NCBI GenBank assembly: GCA_021234155.1
Contig: JAJEKV010000013.1
Span: 14,793,877 to 14,857,876, forward strand
Direction of reading: 5' to 3'
DNA from: Isoetes taiwanensis
Lineage: Eukaryota; Streptophyta; Lycopodiopsida; Isoetales; Isoetaceae
Length of the DNA: 64,000 nucleotides
In this document: positions 33,096 through 45,485 of the stretch, in pieces
Position numbering within the stretch: position 1 is the first letter of the stretch
Layout: each line of letters begins with the position of its first letter
The notes under the pieces: model-generated
What the model was told of the DNA's origin: nothing
Databases searched by the model: none
Seen by the model: the letters and a program-made list of their open reading frames with translations, nothing else
Position numbers and translations under genes: made by a program

Positions 33096-34885
33096 TGTAT
33101 AGTTAGGGTGCCAATAGTATGGTGTCTTGGGGTTGCAAAAATTCTTAATCTTGGCTACTCCATTCATGGAATTTCGACTTAGGGTCAAGAATTGAATGGA
33201 TTAGAGCTCAGTGGAAGCTATTGGCATGGTCAAAATTTGTTGTTGGCAATATGCAACTAGCAGCGTAGGGACTTGGAATAAGTTGCTAATAAAATAAAGC
33301 GATGTTAGGAGTGAGCTTGAAGGACTATTGGATTTGCCAAAGTAAAAAAATTGCTTAAATAATCTCAAGCTAAGTGTAGCTAAGGTGAGATTATGTGACC
33401 ATGGAGTTGAAAACTTATGATTAGAAGTTCATGAGTTGAAGTGTTGGATATTATCTAGAAGATAATATCAGGATGACCATTACAACAATCTATAAGCATA
33501 GAGTTTCTTGAATTGTGATATATTCCTTATTTGAAAGATTGTTAATGCACATCGAGAAGATTGACTAAGAGCATGGTGACTATATGTGGGACTGATGCAT
33601 TAGAGTCTTTTCTTGTGGAAAAGTGGTTATATCCTGGTGGTTGATCATATGTTCATGTGCAATGCATCATAAAATCCTATACTAGGTATGGGAAGCTATG
33701 GAGTCCAGGATTTGGCAAGTTGTTTACTTGAAGTTGAGTGTGCAATGTGTCAGGGCTATGAAAGCCAAGGATAGTTGCATACTAAGATTGCCCACACATG
33801 GGCCAAAGTACCTAGCTAGGGTGGTATTAATGAAGTAGATATTATTAACCTAATGTGGTTAAAATATGCATGCAACATGATGGAACCATTGAAATGGTCT
33901 ATGTGAAGGGTCATTGAGATCATGTATTGGATAAATGTGTGAATCATCTAAGATGTACTCCGATCAATGCAGCCCTGGAAGATGTGTTGAGAGTAAAATT
34001 TATCCATGAGAAGTTAACTAGGTGGAAGGATTAGCTATCCTATTTCTTTGAATTAACCTATGTAAGCGATGTAAAAAGCAATCTGATATGTGTGGATTGA
34101 GAATCTATGATATGTTTGCGTTACACATGAGTGCCTCGAAAAAGGATTCTACTTTGAGTTGTTGCATGATGGAGAGGCAATTCTCACTTTCCCAGTAGAG
34201 TTATTGTGAATCTTCAAGTTAGAGTCAAACCTATGCAAGTTTGAGGTCATCTTGAGGGAAGATGATTGTGTCGACACGAGAAATGATAATTTCTTAGTTA
34301 TCACGAACAATATTCTTAATAATATATGGTTAAGAAAAGTGTCAATGTTCATTCATTATGCTAATCCCTTTTTGAGGGAAAAGGTTGGGAATATTAGCAT
34401 ATGAGTTATCTTTGTTGAGAAAACTAGATCTAGTACTGAGTATTGTGAAAGCTAACTATACGAACTATACTATCTTGAATAATGAGGCTATATTCCATGA
34501 TATAGTGTTTGTTTTAAACTCCACTTTGTAACCCGAAATTGATAAGTGGCCATTAGGAGAATAACTAATTGTACAATATATTTCCTATATTGAATCATTA
34601 ATTAGACACAGGGGGCCAAGGTTCTAAGGAGGAGGAAATGAAGTGTTGCGAGGTGATTTGGGGGCATGTCGGCGCATGCTAGACCCTATGGGGCGTCCAT
34701 GGTTTAGGCGACATTCTTACCATTGGTTGGTCTAGGATGAATTTGACATGAGTAGAGAACTTTATCTACTAAGTCGAAATAATTGAATTTTGAGATGGCC
34801 ATACAAAGTCGATTCTTTGTAGTCTAAAAATAGTATTTTCGGTCTTCCATGGATGAGATCTTCTTTAAAAGATATGAAATGCTTG
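33096..34885. other. No recognised gene
   Basis: Sequence well conserved between blocks, with short plus-strand frames and no domain. A purine-rich tract GGAGGAGGAAATGAAG at 34,637-34,652 could be a polypurine tract, but no LTR is evident after it. Confidence 0.4.
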
Positions 34886-35095
34886 TTGATCATTGATGGG
34901 ATGGGCTGAAGGAAACATCCAAAGCTAGCATCAAGCTAATTAGGAGATGGGAAAGGACCATATTTATTGAGATATATATAGAAAGCCCTTTAAAGAATTA
35001 AAAGGCATTAGGAGCACTGAAAGATATCTCTACCGTTGGAGGTCTACGAGAAGACTTAAAAAAAAAATGCCAAGAGCTGCAAAATCAGGAATAAT
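34886..35095 (+). pseudogene. Charged ORF fragment before second DUF4283-like region
   Basis: Degraded here and readable in the second block (54,896-55,138, 80 codons): IKLIRRWEGAEDHVIEIYRK and STEDLKKCQELQNQE. It is helical and charged, with no family recognised. It directly precedes the FFNPVEVD and DUF4283-like frames. Confidence 0.35.
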
Positions 35096-35760
35096 GCTTG
35101 ATTTTTCAATACGATTGGGTAGACACTGTGATTTATGAGAGCTGCAACAATGTGAAACTCTCGGGCTTAACATAACAAAACTAAAAAGTTGGAGGGACAC
35201 AATTTACCCAATTCAATTAGGTAATACCCAAAAGTGACAAGGCAAAAGATTACAGGTACCCCCCTCTCTTTAAAAATATTCTTATGAAAATGTCTGTTGG
35301 ATTATTCTCCGATTGGCAGCGAGAAAGAATATTGTTAATAGTGACTTCATTGATCTTTATAGCATCTTGGATTCTTAGCATTTGGACATCTTTTAAACTT
35401 CCTTCCTTCCCTTCCTTTTCGGGGAGATATTTCTTATTCATTTCCGCGCTAAATGTCCCTCAAAGGGTGCAGGATCCATTGGCGGATTTACAAAGTCTTA
35501 GGACATCCCATCCTCTCTCTATTCTGAAGCAGTAGAAGGATGCCTTCAGGGTGGTTTGAGGGATGAGATTTGTGTTAACTACATCCTCAAAAGGAAACTA
35601 GATTTGATCAATAATCACCCCTTCTACATTATGAGATGGACCCCATTTTTATCGGGAAGGAATCGATTCGATCACTACTTGAATACTTCCCCAATCTCCC
35701 TGGCCTTTTTGGACTTGGACTCACTTGATTACTATTTCTAGTACGCTGGAAGTCATTGAG
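35096..35760 (+). pseudogene. DUF4283-like gag/ORF1 remnant, second
   Basis: The plus strand reads NHPFYIMRWTP near 35,610-35,645 after LKRKLDLIN, then a WV/WI..FPNLPWP-type block in another frame near 35,690-35,715. The spacing and motifs match DUF4283 (W.P followed by PNLP). Upstream frames include ILRVTSLIFIASWILSIW-type readings with many frameshifts. The second block is clearer (VNGDFIDLYSILDSS; 55,328-55,790). Confidence 0.6.
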
Positions 35761-35779
35761 GTTAACGTGCTCAAGGCCG

Positions 35780-36780
35780 GCACTCGTGCATGTTTCTAAA
35801 CTGGAGTCCGTTTGACCTGGAAGGATTTTCAAGATCGAGTCAGGGAGAGGGATGGTTTGACATTCTGAAGAGCAGGCGTGTGCGAGGTCCCAAGCAGGCG
35901 AGAGGCGCTTCCAAAGGAGGAGTAGATGCAAGAGCACTTACCATGTGTACACTGCCCCAAGTCACGAGACTTCTGCAACAAGTCAAATGAAATTTGTCGG
36001 GGCGAGGGTGACCATTTACCCAAATCTATTTGCGACATCGGTGGCACAACACTCTGCGCATTAACCATGGGTACGACCAAAGGCGTCCCCAGGAATGAGT
36101 TCTCCCCATGTACATAGTATCTCCTTCTTTGGAATTAGGAACAATGGTGGCGGACGTTGGATCGCGGATCTCGTTAGGGAGTGGGAGGCGGGCTTTCGAA
36201 GCCCACGATCACGATCCCAACCCGGATAATTATCCATTATGCATCTCACAGGGCGCCACCACGAGCGCTATCTCACCTCACGATTGCGTCACTAGACCAA
36301 GGTTATGGGCAGACGCGGGCCAGGCCCGGACTCCACCGAGATTTCCAGGGGAATCTGAGTGCAGGGATCCGGCTTTTGTGCTGCGCGGGGACATCTTAGA
36401 GCAGTACTAGCGATTGGATTTATATCCCCAGCGAGAGAATTTGGTAGATGCCTACTCCCATGCAGGGGTCTCACTCAGTTCTTTGGAAGTGGCATGGATC
36501 TGCTTGTGTTCATAAGTCAGCGAGGTTTTGTGATGCTCTGGGTGCCTTCTATTGTGTTCTATTGCAATATGTCCTGCGGAGGCTCGTGCCCCTTGAAGAC
36601 GCCAGATGCGGTCGGCACACCATTGATGTCCATGCAGCGAATTGGCCTCAATACTCAGGAAGCTCAAGGAGCGACTTATCCGACTACATTAAAGCCCCTT
36701 TTGCGGAACAAGATGATTTTTTGGAGATTTGAATTTACGCCTCACTGAATCTGTTCCACCTTTTCTCTCAGGTGTGTCAT
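35780..36780 (+). pseudogene. Unrecognised coding fragment upstream of an LTR-like end
   Basis: Overlapping frames across 1 kb (for example 36,108-36,410 and 36,359-36,748) encode the same protein in pieces as 55,914-56,900. Common elements include LAIGFISP, YCNMSCG, QDDF and EFTPH. It ends 40-50 bp before a polypurine tract and LTR-like start, so it is the last coding part of an LTR element or a captured gene. No family is recognised. Confidence 0.45.
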
Positions 36781-37139
36781 TTGGTGGGGGAGTGTGAAAG
36801 TCTATGCGTCACGATGCGAACTATTCATACACCTACGGATCGGCGGGGAGTCAAGGCAGCGGAGTCAAAGGTCAAACAACGGAGTCCGAGGCATCAGGTA
36901 GCAAGGCCTCAGGGGCGGGCGAGTGCAGAGAGGCGGGAATGAAATGGATACTCATGAGTACGTTGACACTTGAGTTCCGTGCGTAAAAGAAGGCCGCAGC
37001 AGTTCACAGTGAGGCTTTTTGAGTTGCGGGGATTGGTAAGCAAAATCGCCCAAACACCTATTTTGGGCCCCAAGGCCATTGTACTATATATATATATGAG
37101 TAAGTTAGAACTAGAGTTTTCTATATGAGTTTTAGTCCT
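36781..37139 (+). repeat. Polypurine tract and LTR-like 3' end, truncated
   Basis: TTTGGTGGGGGAG is followed by TGTGAAAGTCTATGCG (TG start at 36,793). The second block has GTGGGGGAG then TGTTAGTCTGTGCG. A TATATATATATGAG run lies at 37,085-37,099. The sequence is cut at 37,139, where the second 20-kb block begins after an 11-bp filler. Confidence 0.5.
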
Positions 37140-37150
37140 AGCAATACGTA

Positions 37151-37363
37151 TGAGCATTACTACTACTAGCGGCGGGACTTGAATCACGCACGATTTGCAC
37201 GGACTACCATCAAACAAATACCACAATTTTTCAAACTCGATGCGAGCTCTAATACTCTCCTTCGGTTGAAATCCTCCATCTCCTTTAAAAACTTCAATAG
37301 AGTTCAATAGATTTGCCGGTCAGTTGTCATTATCACGAGGCGAGTTGGTGCTCGATACCAAGC
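37151..37363 (-). mobile_element. Copia gag leader fragment (second block)
   Basis: Corresponds to 16,382-16,617, including the primer site read as CTTGGTATCGAGC. The rest of copia gag and pol is absent to the left because the block starts inside gag. Confidence 0.85.
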
Positions 37364-37872
37364 TGTTAGGAGAATCGAGCTTGGATTCAATTTAAGTATG
37401 CCAAGACTTCTGTCTCCTTCAAACCTCACTTTATATTTGCATGCGCTTTTATTATCACTTTCGGCCACCTATTATTTACTACATGACAATCCAGTCATAT
37501 ATATTTTTCTCATCAACTTCGGATATATCCACTTGTCAAATGGTATGCCCTTCATATAAAGATTTTTCAACTTACTAAATAATAGGATACCCTATGTCCC
37601 TTATCTTCCAGTATCGTTGACTTGGCAGATTGACAGTCAACCCAAAACCAAAGTAAAGCGAGCGGCAGAGGTGTACGTGTGTTCTTGAAACCCGGCCGGG
37701 TAAGTGCCGCCCTGCTTGACTTTGACTTTGACTTTGACCTGCGCCCGCTTTGCTTCTCGCCAGGTCCCCATTCAGCGCTTGGCGGTGACGCCGTTTAACA
37801 GCTCTGATCTCACATACTTGCTTCTCATAGATTAGAATATCGCATGACACATAATTTTTGTCATTTCCAACA
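37364..37872 (-). repeat. Copia LTR (second block)
   Basis: 509 bp with TG...CA ends, followed by TGAGG as at 17,152. W-box cores (TTGAC) recur at about 37,616 and in a run at 37,716-37,738. It reads AATCCAGTCATA where the other LTRs have AATCAGTCATA or AATCGGTCATA. Confidence 0.9.
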
Positions 37873-40691
37873 TGAGGGAACATGATGTCAACTAAAGGAT
37901 CCTAGATAAGTTGGGAATTTGGAATTCCTCTTTCCCGGCATCTGCTCGAACCCATTTTTTGCCCATGGGTTTTTAAAGGGTGGTCTCATCTTGACTTCAC
38001 ATGTAAACATCTTTCACCACGAGACCATATTGTCACGAATCTCTTAATTAGGCTAGGCTTTTATGCCAAAAGCTGCGGATAAATGTAATCCTTGGTGTGA
38101 AGAGTTCCACACTTGAACTTCAAATTCTGAGCACCTCTCTTTGGTAATTTCTCCATTTGGTCTTGTGAGTAATATGGTAAAATCCTCTAGTCAAATGCTT
38201 GAAGCTTTAACTTTGTACCGAGTTAGTTGACATGTGCCAGTGTCGTGTACGCTTGTTTACTGAATGATGCATTGCTTATTTGCGATAAGGTCTTTCGTGT
38301 CTCCATCAGTTGCTAGCAATTCGGAAATTCAATGATGGCCATCATTAAAAAATGAGAAATTTAGTAATGCAGAGTATCGTCCATTTCACGCAATTGGGCC
38401 AGAAAACTTCATGGCCCGGAGACATGTTAGAATTATTGAGAATCAAGGAAAGGATTCAAAAATAGATGCGATCTACGGAGAGCCTTCCTTCCAGAGTGTG
38501 CATCTTTGGTTGCAGTGGCAGGCCTATATCCATTTCTTGATAATTCCGGGAATGTTGGTAGGGACTTTGAAGTCCAAGAAGCAGTCAGGAAGCTACATCT
38601 CCAACCAAATGAATTACTGCACTTAGATAAATAATGCTTGATGGGGCTACAGACAGGATGGTTAATTTCATCATAGCACGCTCTAAGGTATATTTGGCGT
38701 AAAACAAGCCCTGTTTCTCAATATCAAGAACCCCAAGTCCACAGGTTTTTCTTTTCTTCATGCATTCTTTCATGAACCACGGGAATCCAAGTTCTCACGC
38801 TCCCTCCATTACCAATGAATCTGCCCAAGATGCCTTGAAGCTTGGAGGTCACTTCTTCGGGGCCATAAGAATAGAGGGCGGTACACTTGAGAGAATACAA
38901 TAGAATTAGCTAAAATAGCCCTCCATTCTTGGAAAAGATGAATTCTTGATTGGGGAAGTCATTTTTTTGTTAATTCATCAATTATATGTTCCATAGCTCA
39001 CTAACATTGGTTCGAGGAATATCAAGATCTTGGATTTGGTGAAATTGAAGAGATACTCACAACCTAGAGATTGGCCGTTAGCTGCCACACATTTACTTGA
39101 TCTCTTGCAATAAGTTTGGATTTAATCTTGTCGGAGGTTGCCAAAGTCATGAAGAAGATTTTGAGTATTGTGAGATCTCCTCCATTTGATGAATAAGAAT
39201 GTGTCATCTGCATAGTAGTGAGCATTAAGAAAATCTTGATTGCTAGAAAGTTTTAGCCTCGATTAGGTTATCTTGATTGGCTCTCTTCAAAGCACTATTG
39301 ATGCTTCCATAATATGAGAAAAAGAAAGGAAGCTAGAGGACAACCTTGTTTTACACCTCTTTTGATCTCAAAAAGGAGGCACTCTCCATTAATCAAAACG
39401 AGATGATCTAGAATTCTTAAAATTGCAAGAAAGATACTTATCACCTCTTGAGAGAAGCCCATTTTATAAATGACATTTGAAAGGAACTATTCCGTATTGA
39501 AAGCCTTAATGATAATTTGAAGGACAATAATGCAGGTGTGGAGATGGTCACGAGGATAAGCCAGTCTAGGCAAATTAGTATGAGAGATAATTTTATAAAT
39601 GACATTGGTGAGACATAGTTATGGTGGGATGGGTGCTTGGCCGGGGCTCTTCATCAATTTTGGGGATCATATGAAGCTGAGTATTATTTCTGTGATCTAA
39701 AGGAATCTTGACATCAAAACTCATTACACATATTAGTAACATCGGATCGGTGGATTCCCCAAGTTTTTAAAATTCGGCACTTAGATCATGGGGGCACGGT
39801 GTCTTACCATTATCCATGCACAGCAGCTCTTCGAAGTTCCTCATTGAGTAAGGGGAACGCTTCATGAATTGTCATTTTGAGCATCATAGATAGATCTTTG
39901 GATATGAATAAATTTATCCATGTCTTCCTCACATTTGCATTTGAGAAGTGCCCATGATTTTCTTGAGTGATCGATAGTTGCATCCTTTAGGTATCTATCC
40001 TCAATAATATTTCATCTACCTTTACTACTTGTAAATATGATTTTTTCTTTGTTCTACCCTAGAAGCTTTGATGAGAGAAGTGTTGGAATTGCCTAACAAT
40101 GTCCCTTGAGCTTTCTCTGATTTTGGCTTTTGAGTGGAGTCATCCTTTTGCAATCTTGAGTTCTTCTCATCCTCTGTTGATCGAAATTGAATGCGAATTT
40201 GGGATCTCGAGATCTTCCAAGTGTTGCTTCTTCTAATTATGTGAATGCCTTGCTCCCAAGTATTTTAATGTTGTGAGTTTTGCATCACTTTAGTCCATCT
40301 AGCCAAAGCGGTTCTTTGGTTTTGGAATCTGTATGAAATGCTTGCTCAAACTCATATCAAGGATAGAAACATTCAATTTAAAGTAGGAGTTTCTCTTGAT
40401 ATTATTAGAACTACCCCATCTCCAACGCACTCCAGGAAGTGACTGGAAATAAAATCAATTTAAATTAGAAATCCCTACCATGCTGATGCTTTTCCACATT
40501 ACCATAGCGTAACTGGGGCTTAAGGAAGCAAATTTAGCCTGTGGGTCATCTATCTATGGTTACAAATTAAAGGTGTTGGGTCACTTTACTCTAACTTAAG
40601 ATCATGCCGGAAATCAAATGACCCTGCTGAGTTTGCTTTACTTTGAGGTGAGGGCGAGGCTAAAATTGATGCTTCTCGTAAATCATAGGAG
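37873..40691 (-). mobile_element. LINE-A ORF2 (second block)
   Basis: Corresponds to 17,152-20,076 but is more fragmented: no ORF longer than 75 codons survives, although short strings such as the thumb sequence and TCATCTGCATAGTAG (YADD) at about 39,199 are still legible. Two bases differ at the CTGG of 18,212, here GCGG at 38,878. Confidence 0.85.
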
Positions 40692-43600
40692 AAGTCTTAC
40701 ATTTAGCGATAGAAACTTCGCAATAACAATGACATATCTTTAAGCATTCAGAAAGGATCGGCTTGAGGAAGTGCCTTTCTCCAAACATCCCGAATTGTGC
40801 ACAATCCAGCCCCCGATAAATGAGGCTTTGCTCGAGAAGCTAATCTCAAGGGCTAGGGTTTGTGATCCCCAAGGCCACGAGGACACAATCCAAGCAATTG
40901 AGGAATCTGCGTCCGGCTTTAAATTGAATCTCACTCTAGAATAGGTTTTTGCAGGTTAGGATCTAGAATTCTTCAACAAGAATTATCCTCTCCGCATCCT
41001 GCGCGGCGGACCCCTTAGGGTGACAACGCATAAACTCTAACCCCTATCTTTAGCGTGGGTTCCATGGTCGAGAAGAAATTTATTTCTTCTTGAAGTCCGT
41101 CCGAATTTGGGGTTGAACCTATCTACTACTTGGCTTCTTTCTATTTTCTGATCTTCAACCAACGAGAAGTTTTGGTCGATCCTGGGAATCAGCCTGAGCC
41201 AGTGCAACTTTATCGATTCCTGCCCTCTTCTCCAACCAGCTACCCAGAGACCCCTTCTTTTCGCCACCGCTGCCTGCAACCTCTCTTCCCTGTGCTCAAG
41301 TTTGATATGACCCCATGCCTTGATTCCTGTAGTCCCAAGCCCTCCTAAGATAGCCCCTGATTCAAATACTAGCTGTAAACCCTGCCTTTCTTTTTCTTCC
41401 CGCACCTTTATCTCTTCCTTCTTATTTCTTCAGCTTGGTGCTGGGAAACACCTCTCTCCTGCCACTTTATGCCTGGGCCTCTAGATCTCGCTTTTGCCCC
41501 ATCCTGAGTAGTCAGAATCCCAAACATCAAGAATTTAAGGTATAAACATCTTCTCGAGGAGGTGCCAGACAGATCAAGAGTTGTTGGTCAGGCTCAGAGT
41601 TGCCTGAGGGATTGCCTGAACAACCCTCACCCCAACAGCCTGGACAAACATGAGGTGTGCTTAGCTGGGATCCACTTAGTTATTTTGGCTCCCACCTCCC
41701 AGACAAGACAAAGTGAGCCCACATGTTCAAGAGATCTAACTTTCTGTGTCCAGAAATGACTTAACACACGTCTAACGCCTGAAGATGGCCTTTAGTTTAC
41801 TTGAATCCTGCCACCAACCTCACACGGCTCACTCCCAAGATTACAACCACTGATGCTCTGTACCAGCCACACAGAGCCCAATGGTACAGCGAACTCAATC
41901 CAACCTTCAACGAGATGGGATGCTGACCAGCATCATCACATTGAGAGCCTGCTCACAGACTTGCCATGATCACTGATGATGCACGCTTATGTAATATTTT
42001 TGAGACATTCTCCTGATGACAGTTAATAAGGGAGAGCAGTTAAATGATAATTAATCATTCACCTTAGCTTAAAGAACTCAAGAATCCCATTGACTGCTAG
42101 AACTTTGACCTTTGTTTAACTGCCCTTGTATCACTTGGCGGTCAAGCCTCATGCTTGATCAGGTTCCACTATGTAGTAGTCCCATATAGGCGAGGGAGTC
42201 TACATGTGACATCCCCATGCCTTAACCACCTGTTGCTGCCTTCGACTTGATGTGTTTTGGGGTGTCATCTCATCTCTGAATATGTTGGCTCTCTAGCAAA
42301 GGGATTTATTCTATTTGGAAACAAGGCATGCTTGTGAAGTTCATTGCCCTGGGCCTTTTGGCCTTGGGCAGAAAGTCTGTTGACCCAAGCTGCGACATTT
42401 GATGCTCGGTTTGGTCTAAATTTTCCGCATGCAATGCATTATATGGAGGATGTATGATGGCCATGGACTTATGTTTCACTTGTTAATTGTCACATCAGGT
42501 CTCAAAGTGAATAGGCACCCATTCTAAAATGCTTCTAGAAAAGTGTCCGGGTATTTCATGGCAGTGCCTACACCATGGATCATGAACCATCCCGGCCGGT
42601 GCAACAAGATTTTGGTATAGCAACCTACCCCATGTATGGAATATGTGTCAAGGGACAATTTTTCTTTCAAAGCTATCAAACCTCGCAACTTACTGTTCAA
42701 GGGACTGGGATTAAAAAACCAAAAAAGTTTTGCATTTTGTACATAAACATTCGGTTTGTTAAATTGTAATTGTTTTGTTGTTTTTATTAAATTGTTATGG
42801 GATTGATTATTTTTTATATGTTAAATTCAAGGGTTAGAGATTCTAAATGTTCTTTGCAAGTGTAACGATGATTCGATGGTTTAAGCCATGTGCATGAGCC
42901 TCAAGAGGTATATTTTCTCTCTTTAACAACTTTCGTTAATAAATTTTCAGGTCATGTACACCATTTATTTGTGCATGCTTTGTCTCATTTGGTATTTTTG
43001 TAGGGGAAATCGTTCAGGGATGTTCATTGAGTTGGGAATAGGCATTATCTCACGAGCTATGGTTGGATTAGGACCGTACAAGGAGATAAATCTAGGAAAG
43101 AGGAAGCCAAAAGATTAAGAAACAAAAGCAGAAAGGTGGAACAAGAAAGAAAAGAAAGAAGGCACCAATTATGTGATCTAGGAAGAAAAAAAAAAAGGAT
43201 GAGGAGGGAGGCACAAAAAGAATGCGGATCTGGGAATGGGAGGAACTAGGAGGTTGAGAAGCTTATTATATGGAACAAATCGACCTGCACATGCTTTTTG
43301 TCTCAACCAAGAGGCTTCAATATGTGCAAGTTATCAGATGAGGATGAGGGAGGTTTATGCATTTGAAGATGGAAGAGGCATTTCCTAATTTGTACATGAA
43401 TCCGAAGCTTTTGTTCCATGTTCTATGGCCAAATAAAGCGTCAAAATAGTATCATGTAAGTTCGCTTCCAATTTATTACATTAAACCTTCTTAATTACAG
43501 AAATACAAATAGGGGTATCATGTAAGTTTGCTCCAATTTATTACATTTTAAACCTTTTTTATTATATCGATAGTTACTTCCATGATATTATTGGGAAAAA

Positions 43601-43803
43601 GGGAGGCATTAAGGGTTAACTCAATATTAGATGTTGTGTTTTTATGGGGTTAGGCAAGAGAAACAAAGTGTGACGGCGAATAATGCTTTCAAATCACAGT
43701 TTGAATTGATCAAAATAGGCTTGCCATTAGCATGTATAGGGTCACATACTTACACTTCGCATTCTCCAACTCGTGCTTAAGTCTGGCGCCCAATGGCCAC
43801 CTC
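40692..43803 (+). mobile_element. Pogo-like transposon (second block), strongly diverged
   Basis: Corresponds to 20,077-23,639 but is about 450 bp shorter. Between about 41,160 and 42,300 it diverges far more than its flanks and is enriched in CTG/CAG/CCTG strings. The DDE signature and the GF..GI.PLNP end are lost there; only CTAACGCCTGAAGATGGC marks the place. The basic C-terminal tail (about 43,090-43,200) and the paired repeats near 43,446 and 43,512 are recognisable. Confidence 0.75.
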
Positions 43804-44650
43804 CAACCATATTAAAGTCCCAACCACAAGACATCTCATCATAAAAATATTAGCTAAGCTATTTCTAATTGGTTCCACATAAGGCTCCTTTTCTCCAAGG
43901 TTGGTTCGAGCATAGATATTAACAAAAGCAAAACCTCTTTGTCCCTCATACCGTCACCATGGAGAATTTTCCCATCTCCCATTATTGGCATGCATCATCC
44001 GAATATTAGTGATGTCCAAACTTTTTTTTCAAGCAATTGAGATATGGTCATTCTAATAAATTTTATTATTGGCTCTAATGGCCCAAAGTCTAAAGTTTGA
44101 AGGCAAAGTGTTTAGCAACTAATCTCTCAAAATTAAACATCATGGAGCTTTATAAAGTTCCCGAAAAAAAGCATGTCGAAAATGATAGAAGATAGACAAA
44201 CTTTTAACTGCCACGCTGATATTTGAATTTATGCCTTAAAGATTTCAAAGACACACATCGAGATTAATATCCATAAAAATTAGTTTTCTTTTGAAACCCT
44301 CAACCCTCTCCTAGAAGGTTCAAGGGTCCGGGTTTCTATTTTTCTTCTTTCTATAATAATTATTAGCGCTAAGAGCCTTTCGCTTCTCCTCTTTCCAAAT
44401 CCCTATCAATGATGTACTCTAGGTATCCGAGGCTTCGGATATTAGAGTGATCCTTTCATAATAAATTTCTTTTCCTCGAAGTTTCCCAGATACTCCCACG
44501 GTTTTCACCTCGACTTCCTTTTTTTCATGATCAATCTCTTCAATGACTACATTGTTCCGTCCACTTTTCACCACAATTTTCTCCACCATTACTCGATCAT
44601 CACATTCTTAACTTTACATTCAAAGGGGTTCTTGTCAATAGGAATAATCA
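43804..44650 (-). mobile_element. LINE-A endonuclease start and ORF1 end (second block)
   Basis: Corresponds to 23,640-24,490. The endonuclease strings are present but every frame is broken. The ORF1/ORF2 overlap sequence TTAATATCCATAAAAATTAG is unchanged at about 44,263-44,282. Confidence 0.85.
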
Positions 44651-45410
44651 TTTCCCAACCTCCTGATGATGATGATCGCTCACGGCACTATTAGAAAACA
44701 AGGGCAATGGACCACAACGACTTTTGAAGAAATCAATGGGAAGGATAAAAGAGGCAAAGTACAACCGATGGAATGTCCAAGAGCATGTGCATCCAGTAGG
44801 TGCCAGAGGTGCATCGCGATGCCACCGAGATGCTACCATGCTTGCTCTCCAAAGAAGCTTTGGGATTCCAGGGCCCCGGAGCAAGTCAAAAATGTAAAGA
44901 CAATGCGCGTTATATAAATCCACATTAGAACGAGCTCCACAACGCTACCCACGCTCACATCTATCCATGAAAAAGCGGTATTATCGCCTCCATTCAAGAC
45001 AGTGTGTGCCCACCATCTCCTGATTGAGATATAGGTCGATGGATTGGGGAGCCACTTTTACAGGATAGGGTTTTACGCTGCCACTGTGATCAAATGCTGA
45101 GGATGGAGTGTCACACTTTCCAAGATATGAATGATTCGTATTGATTAGACCTCGGTTGAGCTATACATGTTACCGGGGCACGTTCTTCGGGCGCGACTTG
45201 ACCATACATTCAGGAAGTCACCGGACTTTGAGGATTCTACGATGCCCCGGTGCCCCATTTAATCATTTGTTATTAGCCTTATTGTCGCCCGCGATTTTTC
45301 CTCTAAACCCTTCAAGGTGGGTTTTTAATCCGGCAAGAATGGATCTGGCGCTGGCTTTTGTATTGAGTCCCATAGGGCCGATTGGTCTCCGTGGACTGAT
45401 AAAACAATTT
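44651..45410 (+). pseudogene. Non-L1 LINE fragment (second block)
   Basis: Corresponds to 24,500-25,228. The zinc motif reads EI, stop, then GRWIGEPLLQDRVLRC and ECHTFQD at about 45,025-45,130. An 83-codon plus frame at 44,666-44,917 includes LWDSRAPEQVKN, with no domain identified. The 3' end ATAGGGCCGATTGGTCTCCG leads into (ATTCT)n. Confidence 0.6.
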
Positions 45411-45485
45411 ATTCTATTCTATTCTATTCTATTATATTCTATTCTATTCTATTCTATTCTATTCTATTCTATTCTATTCTATTCT
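45411..45485. repeat. (ATTCT)n microsatellite, 15 units (second block)
   Basis: Seventy-five bp, one variant ATTAT unit at position five. It is three units shorter than its partner at 25,229. Confidence 0.97.

Larger units (their letters stand above)
16382..37139. repeat. 20.8-kb direct duplication, first copy
   Basis: From TGAGCATTAC in copia gag to TTTTAGTCCT inside an LTR-like end, this block is repeated in the same order and orientation at 37,151-57,263 (20.1 kb). All its elements recur: copia LTR, LINE-A, pogo, (ATTCT)n, LTR and palindrome field. The copies differ by dense small indels, many at CAG/CTG. Neither end coincides with a transposon end, and an 11-bp filler (37,140-37,150) joins the copies. 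Confidence 0.95.

Noticed and set aside
34637-34652. Polypurine tract with 3' LTR at 34.65 kb
   Set aside because: The purine run is suggestive, but no LTR-like terminus or partner is seen in either block.
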